Origin: Lumnitzera littorea
Taxonomy: Eukaryota > Streptophyta > Magnoliopsida > Myrtales > Combretaceae
Direction: 5' to 3'
NCBI GenBank assembly: GCA_024138015.1
Contig: JAMXBB010000011.1
Coordinates: 39,971,115 to 40,035,114 of the forward strand
DNA: 64,000 nucleotides
Shown here: positions 13,123-21,808 of the stretch, piece after piece
Position numbering within the stretch: position 1 is the stretch's first letter
Layout of the letters: every line of letters begins with the position of its first letter
Position numbers and translations under genes: made by a program
Notes under the pieces: generated by a model
Told to the model about the DNA's origin: nothing
Database searches by the model: none
The model's input: the letters and a program-made list of their open reading frames with translations, nothing else

Positions 13123-13489
13123 TAAAGGTTAGAAGATCACAAATGGGTTTAGGGTAAAAGATCAAGTAAACAGCTAGGGGGCTGTTGATTTATGGTTCTA
13201 GGCAAGTTGATCTAAGAGTTTTAGGCACTTTATCATAGAGACATTAGGGAATGGATCTTGTAGATAAGTGTTGATCATAGATCACTTAGGAAGTGAACTA
13301 TTAAGTTGGAAATGGCAAAAGTTGCGTGCTAAAGTTTGATTTACTGTTGTTAAAGGATTCTTATGCTGTTGATTGATGTTGTTCTAGTTATTCTTTTACT
13401 AATTTTCTAAGTAACTTATCTTTCTTAACTATACACCTTCAGCTAATTTCTTTTATATTATTTGTTTCTTCTTGTTCTTTTCTTGTAGT

Positions 13490-14291
13490 GTGCCACCTAG
13501 ACATATCACTAGTTTAGGTTCTTCTTCTTTTGGGGGGTAGGACAACCTGTGTGATGCTTTTCCTGCTAAACCACCTCGTCTAAGGGGCATTGAGGTATGC
13601 ATTGGTTTAGGTCCTCTTAGGGGGGCACTAGAGCCTAAGGAGGTTAGACTAGATAAACTTAGGCCCCTAACACCAGTACTATGCAAGTTAGAGACTATGA
13701 ATTATCTAATTGGAGTGTTGGTTCAATAGACAGCTCCTAGAGAGAGGGTTATCAACTTGGATAAGTTTGCTCAACAAATCAGTGACTTTTACCTAAGAAG
13801 GGAGGACTTTTTACCTACTGACTAGATGGAGGATTTAGAGAGTGCCATCAGTGCTTTCCATGTGCTTCATGAGGGGAAAGTTAATTATGCTACTTATAAA
13901 TTGAAGGGAGACTGCTACTACTTGGTGGGCTAGTGAGCCTAAGAAGACAGAGGTGCTACTTTGTTGGCAAGAGTTCAAGAATCTATTTTATGCTAAGTTT
14001 TTCCTTACCAGTGTGAGGGCCTACTTCTAGGATGCTTACTTCAACTATTAGCAAGGTCACAGGTTAGTAGAGGAGAATGAGGCTGAGATGAGCCGATTGT
14101 TCAGGTTTCTGCCACCAACTATGAGGGTAGATGATGGGGCTAAAGCTCATAGATTTTTAGGTGGTTTAGAGCTAGAGTTGTAGAGTATGGTTAATGTATT
14201 TTAGCTGGAGTGGTATGTAGAGAATGTCATGAAGGTAAAGCATAAGGAAAAGAATTTGAAGAAAAAGAAGGATACATTAGTAGGTTAATCT
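13490..14291 (+). pseudogene. gag: Gypsy element 1 gag (capsid) remnant
   Basis: Gag packages the retrotransposon RNA into cytoplasmic particles. The frame starts near 13490 with a degenerate start codon (GTG followed by PPRHITSLGSSS). After a frameshift near 13911 it reads TATTWWASEPKK and then WQEFKNLFYAKFF, the core of the retrotransposon gag family (the TTWW...W..F...F pattern), and later QGHRLVEENEAEMSRLFRF, matching the downstream helices. In-frame stops lie at 13538, 13727, 13823, 14028, 14049, 14181, 14202 and 14286. The first seven are TAG and the last is TAA. The family match is secure; the protein cannot be made. Confidence 0.85.
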
Positions 14292-14358
14292 AGTTTTGTG
14301 ACGGGAAAAAAAGACTGCTTCTGGAGATGTAGTTTAAGCAATTAGGAAGAAGCCTCAA

Positions 14359-14658
14359 GTGATAACTAAAGCGATGAGTAGAACACTTCCTTTTGTTGAA
14401 ATTAGAGCCCCACCCCTAGCTCTTCTAGCACTAGCACCTCTTGCTATTAAGTGTCTTAGGTGCTATAGACCTCATGAAATAAGGGTTTGCAAGTGGCTAG
14501 TGGTTGCTTATTTTTCCTATAGTAAGACTGGTCATTTCGATAGAGATTACACTAACAAATTTGTACCACTGTCTTTTTGTCACATTTGTACTCAAAGGGG
14601 ACATGTTGCTATAGCTTGTATTAAGAGATCCAAAGGGGATAAGGTAGTAGGCTGTTAG
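14359..14658 (+). pseudogene. Gypsy element 1 nucleocapsid with zinc knuckles
   Basis: A 99-codon open stretch holds three successive zinc-knuckle positions, the RNA-binding part of gag. The third is intact: CHIC at residues 74-77, His 82, Cys 87 (CX2CX4HX4C). The first (Cys 32, Cys 35, His 39, Cys 44) is one residue short. In the second, residues 51-64, all three expected cysteines read tyrosine (YFSYSKTGHFDRDY) while the histidine remains. TGT or TGC to TAT or TAC is a single G-to-A change each time. It lies between gag and protease, as expected in gypsy elements. Confidence 0.75.
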
Positions 14659-14789
14659 GCTTCTAGCTAGGGTATAGACCAGGTGATAGCAAACTATTGG
14701 ACCAAGACAAAGAGTCCCAGCAAGGGTGTTTGCATTGCATTAGCAGCACCATGACTTACCTGATGACGACATCTCTGCAGGTACGTTCC

Positions 14790-15062
14790 TTGCACACTCT
14801 CATAGTGTATATGCTTTGTTTGATACCGATGTTACAAATTCTTGTATTTTTGAGTCATTTGTGTGTGCTTATGATTTGATTCTTGAGTTTTTTACTAGAT
14901 CTTTGATTGTTTGTGTACCCTTAAGAGTTAGGAAAACATTAGAGAGGATGCATTGAGAAGTTAATGTAGAAATGGAAGGTAGAGTGTTGCCAGAAGATTT
15001 TTGGTTTTGAGTATGTCAAAGTTTGATGTTATTTTGGGTATAGATTGGTTAATAAAGTACTA
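14790..15062 (+). pseudogene. Gypsy element 1 aspartic protease remnant
   Basis: The retropepsin that processes gag-pol is recognisable by LFDTDVTNSCIFESF near 14819-14863, which aligns with the usual DTGATHSFIS active-site region, and by SKFDVILGIDWL at about 15016-15051, which matches the conserved DVILGMDWL block. The active-site glycine is replaced by Asp (GAT at 14828), which would abolish activity. A TGA and further frameshifts lie between the two motifs. The LTR fragment follows about 160 bases later, so RT, RNase H and integrase are missing. Confidence 0.75.
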
Positions 15063-15224
15063 GGTTGTTATTGATTGTTGTGGTATGGTGGTACCCTTTA
15101 CTCTGGACGATGAGAGTGAGTTCAACTTTTTATTGGATGCTTAGAGGTCGATTAAGTTGCCTACTTATGAGTTAATGGAGAACGGAAGGGTAACAACTAT
15201 ATTTACTTAGAGTTCGATTAAGTT

Positions 15225-15521
15225 GCCTTCTTTATTGTATCTTTGGGGTTCTAGAGTTGTCATTAGGGAGATTAGAGACTCCTATATTTACTTATGTTAC
15301 TTATGGATTTGGATGATGAATTTGATGGATTATGATCTTGGTGCGTTTTAATATTATGAGATGTCTAGTGAATTATGATTCCATTCTTTTGATGATTTTA
15401 CCTTGTAATGATGGTTAATATCAAAGTTGCATGTTAATGGATTTAGAAGCTTTAACATATTTCCAGTTAGCAGGAATATGTGATGGGTTGTAATGCCTAA
15501 ATAGGGTTCTAGGGCATTACA
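15225..15521 (+). repeat. 3' LTR of gypsy element 1, 5'-truncated
   Basis: This 297-bp segment repeats the last part of the LTR at 11074-13103, from GCCTTCTTTAT to the terminal GGCATTACA. The upstream 1.7 kb of the LTR is missing and internal sequence abuts directly. Short words such as GATTAAGTTGCC occur twice just before the junction (near 15133 and 15216), which may mark where the deletion formed. Confidence 0.8.
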
Positions 15522-15835
15522 TAAACAAGTCAAAATTTGATCCGCTAGTCCATTTGGGATAAAGTTTCTTTTTTTCCCTTCATTTCTAAAGTTTAGACAC
15601 ACTCTTTAATATTTTAAATTTTAAACCATCCTTAACATTATTTATTTTCTTAAGTATGATTTACTTTGTCTCTTCCTACTTGGCCTTAAAGCTTATTCCA
15701 TAACAAGCATAGAATTTTATGTGTTTATTCTATTATTATTAATTATAATTTTTTTACTATGTCTAATTAAATAATATAAGATACATGTATAATTATATTA
15801 CTTATGATATATATTTGACTTGTAATTATAGTTTG

Positions 15836-16063
15836 TGTAACGACTCGGCTGGAACTCCTTCTACCGAGGTATTGTTCGCTTTGGCATGAAACGCCACACG
15901 GCTTTGTTCCTTGGTGCAGTTGTTTCCTAGGAGGTCACCCATCCTGGGATTGCTCCAGTATGAGCACGCTTAACTCCAGAGTTTCAACATACTCCGAGTC
16001 ACTATACCAAAAGGCGCCTCAATGATTAGAGTTCCACTCTCCAGGCATGTAAGGGGTATTACA
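15836..16063 (-). repeat. Cassandra 3' LTR
   Basis: It begins TGTAACGACTCGG and ends GGTATTACA on the plus strand, so it keeps perfect TGTAA...TTACA terminal symmetry. It carries the 5S-like block at 15921-15983 and lies next to the polypurine tract. Confidence 0.9.
15921..15983 (-). ncRNA. 5S rRNA-like module in Cassandra 3' LTR
   Basis: This is the second copy of the module, with AGGAGGTCACCCATCCT intact and GAGCACGCTTAACTCCAGAG further on. It keeps the 5S base (AGCACGCTTAACT) where the other copy has AGCATGCTTAACT, so each LTR has decayed separately. Confidence 0.85.
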
Positions 16064-16065
16064 AT

Positions 16066-16074
16066 CCACCCCCC
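16066..16074 (-). other. Cassandra polypurine tract
   Basis: The minus strand reads GGGGGGTGGA two bases in front of the 3' LTR. This position is where second-strand synthesis is primed in LTR retrotransposons. Confidence 0.75.
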
Positions 16075-16159
16075 TTACAGAATTGACGCCCTTATCAATT
16101 TCGTTACATAGGTCCAAGACGACCACCAGGCAGGGCCTCGCCCTTTCGGTTAGTGGAAT

Positions 16160-16171
16160 GCTCTGATACCA
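16160..16171 (-). other. Cassandra primer-binding site
   Basis: The minus strand reads TGGTATCAGAGC, a perfect 12-base match to the complement of plant initiator methionine tRNA. It is three bases inside the 5' LTR, where reverse transcription would start. Confidence 0.92.
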
Positions 16172-16174
16172 TTT

Positions 16175-16402
16175 TGTAACGACTCGGCCGGAACTCCTTC
16201 TATCGAGGTAATGTCCGCTTTGGCATAAAACGCCATACGGTTTTATCCCTTGGTGCAGCTGCTTCCCAGGAGGTCACCCATCCTGGGATTGCTCCAGCAT
16301 GAGCATGCTTAACTCCGGAGTTTCGATGTACTCCGAACTGCTACACCAAAAGGCGCCTCGATGATTAGAGTTCCACTCTCCAGGCATGTAAGAGGTATTA
16401 TA
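16175..16402 (-). repeat. Cassandra 5' LTR
   Basis: On the minus strand this LTR comes first. Its plus-strand ends read TGTAACGACTCGG and GGTATTATA; the terminal CA has decayed by one base compared with the other copy (ATTACA). It carries the 5S-like block at 16261-16322. Confidence 0.9.
16261..16322 (-). ncRNA. 5S rRNA-like module in Cassandra 5' LTR
   Basis: The plus strand contains CTTCCCAGGAGGTCACCCAT followed by CCT, which is the complement of the 3' half of plant 5S rRNA, and then GAGCATGCTTAACTCCGGAG, the complement of the region holding the internal promoter. In Cassandra this module keeps pol III promoter elements and can be transcribed independently of the LTR promoter (known for the family). 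It is not a genuine 5S gene: the flanks diverge completely from 5S rRNA. Confidence 0.85.
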
Positions 16403-16407
16403 GTTTG

Positions 16408-17009
16408 ATAACACTTTTTTATTAGTAGTAAATATGGATTTTATAGATTAATTGAGTAATCTCTAATATCTCATGTTACATTTTGGAACACAAAATTCAA
16501 AATTTTGACAATAATGTTTTGAATCATTATTTTCTATTTATTATAATATTAATTCATTTATATTCTACATTTTATGAAACGAACTTCATGGGACTACTTT
16601 AGCTAACTTCCATGCTATCTTGCAAAGTTTGGACTAATTCGAAGATTGTTCATTAAAGCTCCAAATTTGTAACTCAGTATCTTGAAATGTCACAATGGCA
16701 GTGAAATGGCCAAATCCAATCCATTTCATTGAAAAATTAATTTTTCTACTAGTGAGTTATAAAACCTTAGTAGATAATTTTTGTTTCAAGAATAGTCCTT
16801 CTTACTTAGCATGTCTAGGATCTTTAACGAAAAACTTCAACTCTAATTTAAAAAGAGCGATAGTGTTATATTATTATAAAGGTTAATCTTAACTTTATGA
16901 AATATGTATTCAATTTATATATATATATTCCAACTAAGTTTGTTTGATAAAGGTAAGTCTCGATTATTTTCCTGTACACTTAAATAATATTATTAGATAA
17001 TTCAAGTTC
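16408..17009. other. AT-rich DNA, nothing recognised
   Basis: A 63-codon plus-strand frame at 16695-16886 has no domain or second copy. I see no repeat structure here. Confidence 0.4.
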
Positions 17010-18607
17010 TAAAAGTAACCAAGAAGAAGGTCGAGGGAAAGGGAGGGTGTTGTGTATGAGTGAATTGGTTACAATAGAATTTTGAAGTTTTTCGACAAAT
17101 AAGATTTAAAAAGTCCCTTTTGATTACTTAAGCAAGATTATGCATGAAACAATATATAATCAATAAAACTCAAAGTAAAGAGAGTAGGGTTAAAAAGATT
17201 AGGCAAATGATTTATAGTTCTTTTAGCTCCACTACTGGGGATCTTATAATTCTTACCGGTGTTGTTCCACCATCCCTTTTTCACTAACTTCAATAAGAGA
17301 GAAACATTTATAAGTCTTTTTGCTCTGTCTCATTAGGTTACCTTTCCTTATATACAGATTTATATAAATTTGAAACTCTCTCTAACATAAAGCCTATCAC
17401 ACAATTGTGTTTATAGTAACTATGAGGATAAAATTTAAATATCTTCTTAATAAAGGTACACAACAAAATTAGAATATGAAAGTAGAGTAGCTAGTGTTGT
17501 CTTTGAATTAGATTTTGAATATGATTTTGAATTCTCTTGAACGTCAAGTTTTTCAATAAACGATTGTAGCTCTAATATGTTAAATTCTATGTTGAAAATT
17601 TGAACTCCTCTTCTTTTATATCTTTTGGTACAACATCTTAGAATTTTGGATAACTCTTGATCAAATCTTAAATATTTTGAAAAAAAATCTTGACTTAGAC
17701 ATTGGTTGTTGTAATCCCTTGAATTATGGAAGCCAAATCACCTTTATTGATCAATCCAATTTAAACGTTACACTGCTACTATTTATTTTATGAATTCTGT
17801 AGTTATTCTTGTATATATGCTCTCGTTTCTTCTTGTATTCAATTGATACAGTCTTCAAAAAATTGAATTCCATTAGAAAATAAGTATTTCCTAAAAATTT
17901 GGAACAAATTTTGATGCTTAATGCTTTTGAATTTGAATATTGGAGCTTTTGAAATATTTCTGTTGTTACTTAGCTCATGTAAACTCTAGGAAATTTGAAA
18001 TATTTGAATAGATATCCTTCGAAGATATCAATATAACAACTCCATAAAAATTTGCATCAACAAGATTAAAATTCATCCTTATCCTAGCATATCTTCATGC
18101 ATATGCCTTCATCCATTCTTTATTGGAATTCAAATAAAAATCTAGATTGAACTCCTTAAGATTCGCCTTATGTATTGATGATAAACCTTCGAAAATTCTC
18201 GTGAAAACTCTAACAAAATGTCTTCAATAAAATCTGCTCATTGTCATAAGGTATCATATCTAATCAAGCTTAGCCTTAAATTAATTAAATTAATTACTCC
18301 TTAATCCCCATAGATTTAATTGTCTAATTTAGTGGAACGCATTGGATACATTAACAAAATATATCTAATAAGTGGAGTAAGACTTTCAAACTCTTATAAG
18401 TCCAAAATAATTCATGAAGCATTTTACTCTATAACTTTTGATATTGTACTGAGGTTCTAAATTTGTCTCTAAATTTGGTTTTGATTTTCAAAATCAGTAC
18501 TGAAGTAGAAATCTTATCTTTTATTTATTGACCTACATACTTAATAAACTTGTTAAATATCTTTACTCTTTTTGTTATTATCAAAACATTTATAAGAGAA
18601 CTCAATA
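17010..18607 (-). mobile_element. Sirevirus-like copia solo LTR (copy A), minus strand
   Basis: The right end on the plus strand, GTTATTATCAAAACA then GAGAACTCAATA, is the complement of an LTR start of the type TGTTGAGTT...TTTTGATAATAACAAA, which I know from Sirevirus/Maximus copia LTRs. The text follows the LTR copies at 41452-42868 and 45244-46480 in the same order: a G-rich block (17033-17048), CTCCACTACTGGGGA, a run of TTTGAA words, and GCATTGGATACATT. No internal region is attached on either side, so it is a solo LTR. The left boundary is approximate. Confidence 0.6.
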
Positions 18608-18937
18608 GATAATTCTAAGTTTGAAGTGAATCCCTTGTGCTTCAATAATTTTGATGGTTTTTCTTGAAAACTTGAATTTCATTGTTGATATTATTGACCT
18701 ATGGGGAGCTATTTCATGACCATATGTACATGCATTGACAGAGCGATTTGCTATCTAGAATTTTCGTTAAGTTTATACATAATAGTACACATTCATTTTT
18801 TTAAAGAAAGCTTCTACACCATTTTCATATTTTTCATTTTAGGAAAATACACATGAAATCATATTTGCTATTCTATTTGAGTCCTTAACCTATTATTTAT
18901 ACCATTTGAGTCCTCAACATTTTCAAGTTTTTATAAA
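18608..18937. other. Spacer between solo LTR and inverted repeat
   Basis: AT-rich, with TTTGAGTCCTTAACC near 18873 and TTTGAGTCCTCAAC near 18905, an imperfect direct repeat of unknown meaning. No coding content. Confidence 0.4.
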
Positions 18938-20282
18938 AATAGACTTTATAAAGGGTTAAATCTGGATATGGATCTTAGGTCCAATAATTAAAAATGGATT
19001 TGACTCTTTAAGTTAGAGTAACGAAGTTTAGAGAGTTAAGCCCACAAAGATTGGGGATGATGAAGGGAGATTTAGTACGGTGGCTTAGAGTAAGGCCCAT
19101 TAGATCAGTTTGCTTGATCCAACCTTTCTCAGTTTAACTAATGCTAAGAAGATAAGGCCACTATTGGGACTAAACCTATTAAAGAGAATCCATTGGAGGT
19201 CCATAAAAGAAGGGTTTAATCCTGACTATTGGTGATGATCTCAATCTAATGTATGAGATCAATAACCATCCTCTATAGCTAACTCTTTTCTTTCCTCATT
19301 TCTACATAAGGAAAGCTCTCACTAACGCTATTATTCTACTAGATTCCTTACTTAAATGAATCAAACACTCAATTTCTTGAAGAACATACACACTATTCTT
19401 TATCAATCATGGAGTTTGACGCCATCGAGCTCCTTCACTTATCATTGTACATATTACAACTTTATCGATACTATCTACTCCTCCTCTCTAACACTTTTTC
19501 TCTTGAACATCCTTATGAGTACTACTTAAGTCAAGTCATTTCCCTTAGCCATATGTAGTATGTTTGTTACATAGCATGCACCTAAAAAATGTGGGTAAAG
19601 GGGTCTTGTAAGGATTATATGCGTGCTGTGTGACAAATGCGCTACACGTGACAAAAGGAAAATGACTAAACTTGAATAGTATTTGTGGGATGATCAAGAG
19701 AAGAAGTGGAAGGGAAGGGAAGGGAAGGGAAGGGAAGAGTTGTAAGTAATTTTAGTGAAGCTCTAACACTTATGATAACAAGTGGAGGAGCTAGATAGCA
19801 TTAAATTCCATGATCGATGAAGAATGTAATGTATGTTCTTGAGAAAATTAAGTGTTTAATTCGTTTGAGTATGGAGTCTTGTAGAGTAACAGCATTGGAT
19901 GGGGATTTATTGTATCCAAATAAGGAAGGAGAAGAAGTATTTAAAAAAATTGGTTTTTAATCCCATTCATCAAATCGTGATCGTAATCAATGTCTAGAAT
20001 AGATCCCTTCTCTTATGGATTTCAAATGGATCCTTTTTAATGGGTTTATGCCCAATAGTCACCTTATTTTCTTAATATGAGCTAAATTGAGATATGTTGG
20101 ATCAAATAGATTGATCTAATAGATCCTATTCTAAGCTAACCATGTCAAAGCTCCATTGATTATCCTGAATTTCATGGGCTTGACTTTCGAGGCTTTATCA
20201 CCTTAGCCAAAGGAATTAAATCCATTGTAGTTATTGGGCGTAAGGCCCACAAATTGAAATTTGCCCTCTATAAACTTCCATT
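18938..20282. repeat. Large inverted repeat (arms about 0.5 kb)
   Basis: The left arm (about 18938-19461) and right arm (about 19739-20282) are imperfect reverse complements along their whole length. Examples: GAACATACACACTATTCTT at 19382 against the complement of AAGAATGTAATGTATGTTC at 19822; AATCATGGAGTTTGA against the complement of the 'ttccatgatcgatg' block; CTATTGGGACTAAACC against the complement of 'gggtttatgcccaatag'. The loop (19462-19738) contains an AGGGA pentamer run. There is no ORF. It could be a foldback transposon or two opposed copies of one repeat. A transcript would fold into a long imperfect hairpin. Confidence 0.8.
19708..19737. repeat. (AGGGA)n microsatellite
   Basis: About five uninterrupted copies of AAGGG lie inside the loop of the large inverted repeat. 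Confidence 0.9.
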
Positions 20283-20891
20283 AATCTTTTTAAAACTTCT
20301 AATTGGTCTATAATAATAAATTTAATAAAATAATATTATAAAATATTTCTAAGTTGATAGTATAATAAAAATTACAAAAAAATCAAATTTAGCAAAAAAA
20401 AAAAAAAAAGAGAAAAAGAAGCAAGTTAGGAGAAAATAAATAAACCACTTAAATGACCAAGGCCATTTTTGTGTGGTCAAGTTGCAAACCACTACTATAG
20501 GTTGGTCATATGACTTAATTATAGTGGTGATCACCACTCAACTAGGTTGGAAGATCACTAATCACCATCATCAAAAAGAAAAAAAAAAAGAATAAATTTA
20601 ATGAAGTTCATGAAAGTTCATTTTTTTAAGTCTAAAAACATTGATAATTCAAATAAAAAAAAAGAGGGATGTTAAAAACTAAATATATATATATATATAT
20701 AGATATATATTCCATGGGTCAAGGCATTACTATAAAAAATCCATAATCTTTCCTTCTTAAGAGTCTTGAAATATCATTCTCTTTCTTATCCAATTGTCAT
20801 AATTCCAATTTCTCAAGTATGTCTTCCCACCTTATAAAACCATCACTTCAAATTGTAACTACTCCACACTCACATTCACTCACTCACTCAC

Positions 20892-20942
<51 letters not shown>

Positions 20943-21401
20943 TTAACCAATTAAAATCTATAGAAAAAGGAAATGAATCATGTAAAGTTTCTTAATTCCT
21001 AAAAGTTTTTAAAATTATAAACCAATAGTTGTTATTATTTAGATTTCTAAAGTATCATATGGCATTATTAAAGAATTTTAGAGGATTCAAATAATAAAAA
21101 AAAAAAAACTCTTGATTAGCTTTCTAGGAGAGTTGAAAGAGAAACAATAGATTTAAAAATTCATAGATATCAAGAACTCGAATAGATAAAGAAAAGAAGT
21201 GAACAACTTAAAATGGAATAGCAACTAAATATTAAGTACTAATATTTATACTTTTACGCCAGATATTATGATAATGTAAGCCTAGTTGGTGCAAATTCAT
21301 GGTCCCCAAGTTCTATCCTTTTTACTTGTGGTCAAACTAATCTATTATTTATTTCAGATAACAAGGTTGATAATGCGACAAGTCATATACATTCATCAGC
21401 T
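20283..21401. other. AT-rich intergenic DNA with microsatellites
   Basis: No gene. It contains a (TA)n stretch near 20683-20710, the compound microsatellite listed next, and several A-tracts. The minus-strand frame at 20349-20537 translates a homopolymer-rich stretch (many Phe) and is not a gene. Confidence 0.5.
20876..20942. repeat. Compound microsatellite (CACT)n(CT)n(AT)n
   Basis: CACT units run from about 20876, pass into a CT run from about 20894, and then into an AT run to about 20942. All three are uninterrupted, so the locus is likely length-polymorphic. Confidence 0.95.
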
Positions 21402-21550
21402 ATGAGTATACTTTGTTGGAGAAAAAGCTTAGAAAAAATTCTGACTCTAATTTTGACAAAGATAACGCGATTTAAAAAAAGTAAAATATTTATCATGATG
21501 ATTAAGCCTATCGTGGAAGAATGCATACCGTTGAGGGAAACAGCTGCAAT

Positions 21551-21808
21551 TCACACCGAGTACAGAACAGCCAATATTTTGATGTACTGGCCCGTCGAAA
21601 GACACAAATAAATACTTGAGACTTGAGTTGACTCACTTGAATGGCGAATCCTCGGTGAGCACGCACCCAGCTTCGAAATCCTAAAGGATTTTGTGGGGCA
21701 GCAAAAGATCAAATGCCGGTGACAAGTCAAAGGTTTTGTCTTTTGAAAAGGATTACGAAAAAATATATAGGCCGATACAATGATCGCGAGGAAAAGACCA
21801 ACCGCCAT
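21551..21808 (-). CDS. Candidate small membrane-anchored ORF, unidentified
   Basis: An 85-codon frame reads leftward from an ATG at 21806-21808. Residues 1-17 (MAVGLFLAIIVSAYIFF) form one clear hydrophobic segment, followed by RNPFQKTK, a positive stretch; together these look like an N-terminal signal anchor with a basic flank. The rest (CHRHLIFCCPTKSF and onward) has no motif I recognise. The bases CAAGTGAGT near residues 58-60 resemble a plant 5' splice site, so it could be a first exon. It lies in a part of the window without detectable transposon sequence. Against it: no second exon is recognised and such frames occur by chance. No function is claimed. Confidence 0.25.
   Translation of the reverse strand: MAVGLFLAIIVSAYIFFRNPFQKTKPLTCHRHLIFCCPTKSFRISKLGACSPRIRHSSESTQVSSIYLCLSTGQYIKILAVLYSV

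Larger units (their letters stand above)
11069..15526 (+). mobile_element. Ty3/gypsy element 1: LTR-gag-PR-truncated LTR
   Basis: A complete outline can be traced: target duplication TAAAT at 11069-11073 and TAAAC at 15522-15526 (one change), 5' LTR 11074-13103, primer-binding site, gag, zinc knuckles, aspartic protease, then directly a 3' LTR fragment at 15225-15521. RT, RNase H and integrase are absent, so the element is dead or was a deletion derivative. The gag signature, three zinc-knuckle positions and Met-tRNA-type PBS fit a chromovirus-like gypsy element (Del/Tekay group is my best guess). The matching flanks argue that the deletion happened inside a normally inserted element. Confidence 0.8.
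15836..16402 (-). mobile_element. Cassandra TRIM retrotransposon, structurally complete
   Basis: Cassandra elements are small non-autonomous plant retrotransposons whose LTRs carry a 5S rRNA-like sequence with a pol III promoter; they use proteins of other elements to move. Here two 228-bp LTRs (15836-16063 and 16175-16402) flank a 111-bp internal region. A PBS sits next to the right LTR and a purine tract next to the left one, both on the minus strand. The 5-bp target duplication GTTTG (15831-15835 and 16403-16407) is perfect. Total length is 567 bp with no ORF, as the family requires. My hand comparison of the LTRs gives about 26 differences in 228 positions, nearly all transitions, so the insertion is not recent. 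Confidence 0.93.

Noticed and set aside
13453..13686. 77-codon minus-strand ORF
   Set aside because: It is antisense to the gag start of gypsy element 1, whose plus-strand reading matches the family.
15921..16322. Possible genuine 5S rRNA genes on the minus strand
   Set aside because: Only the central promoter-bearing half resembles 5S rRNA, the flanks do not, and both copies lie inside LTRs with PBS and target duplication, so this is Cassandra.
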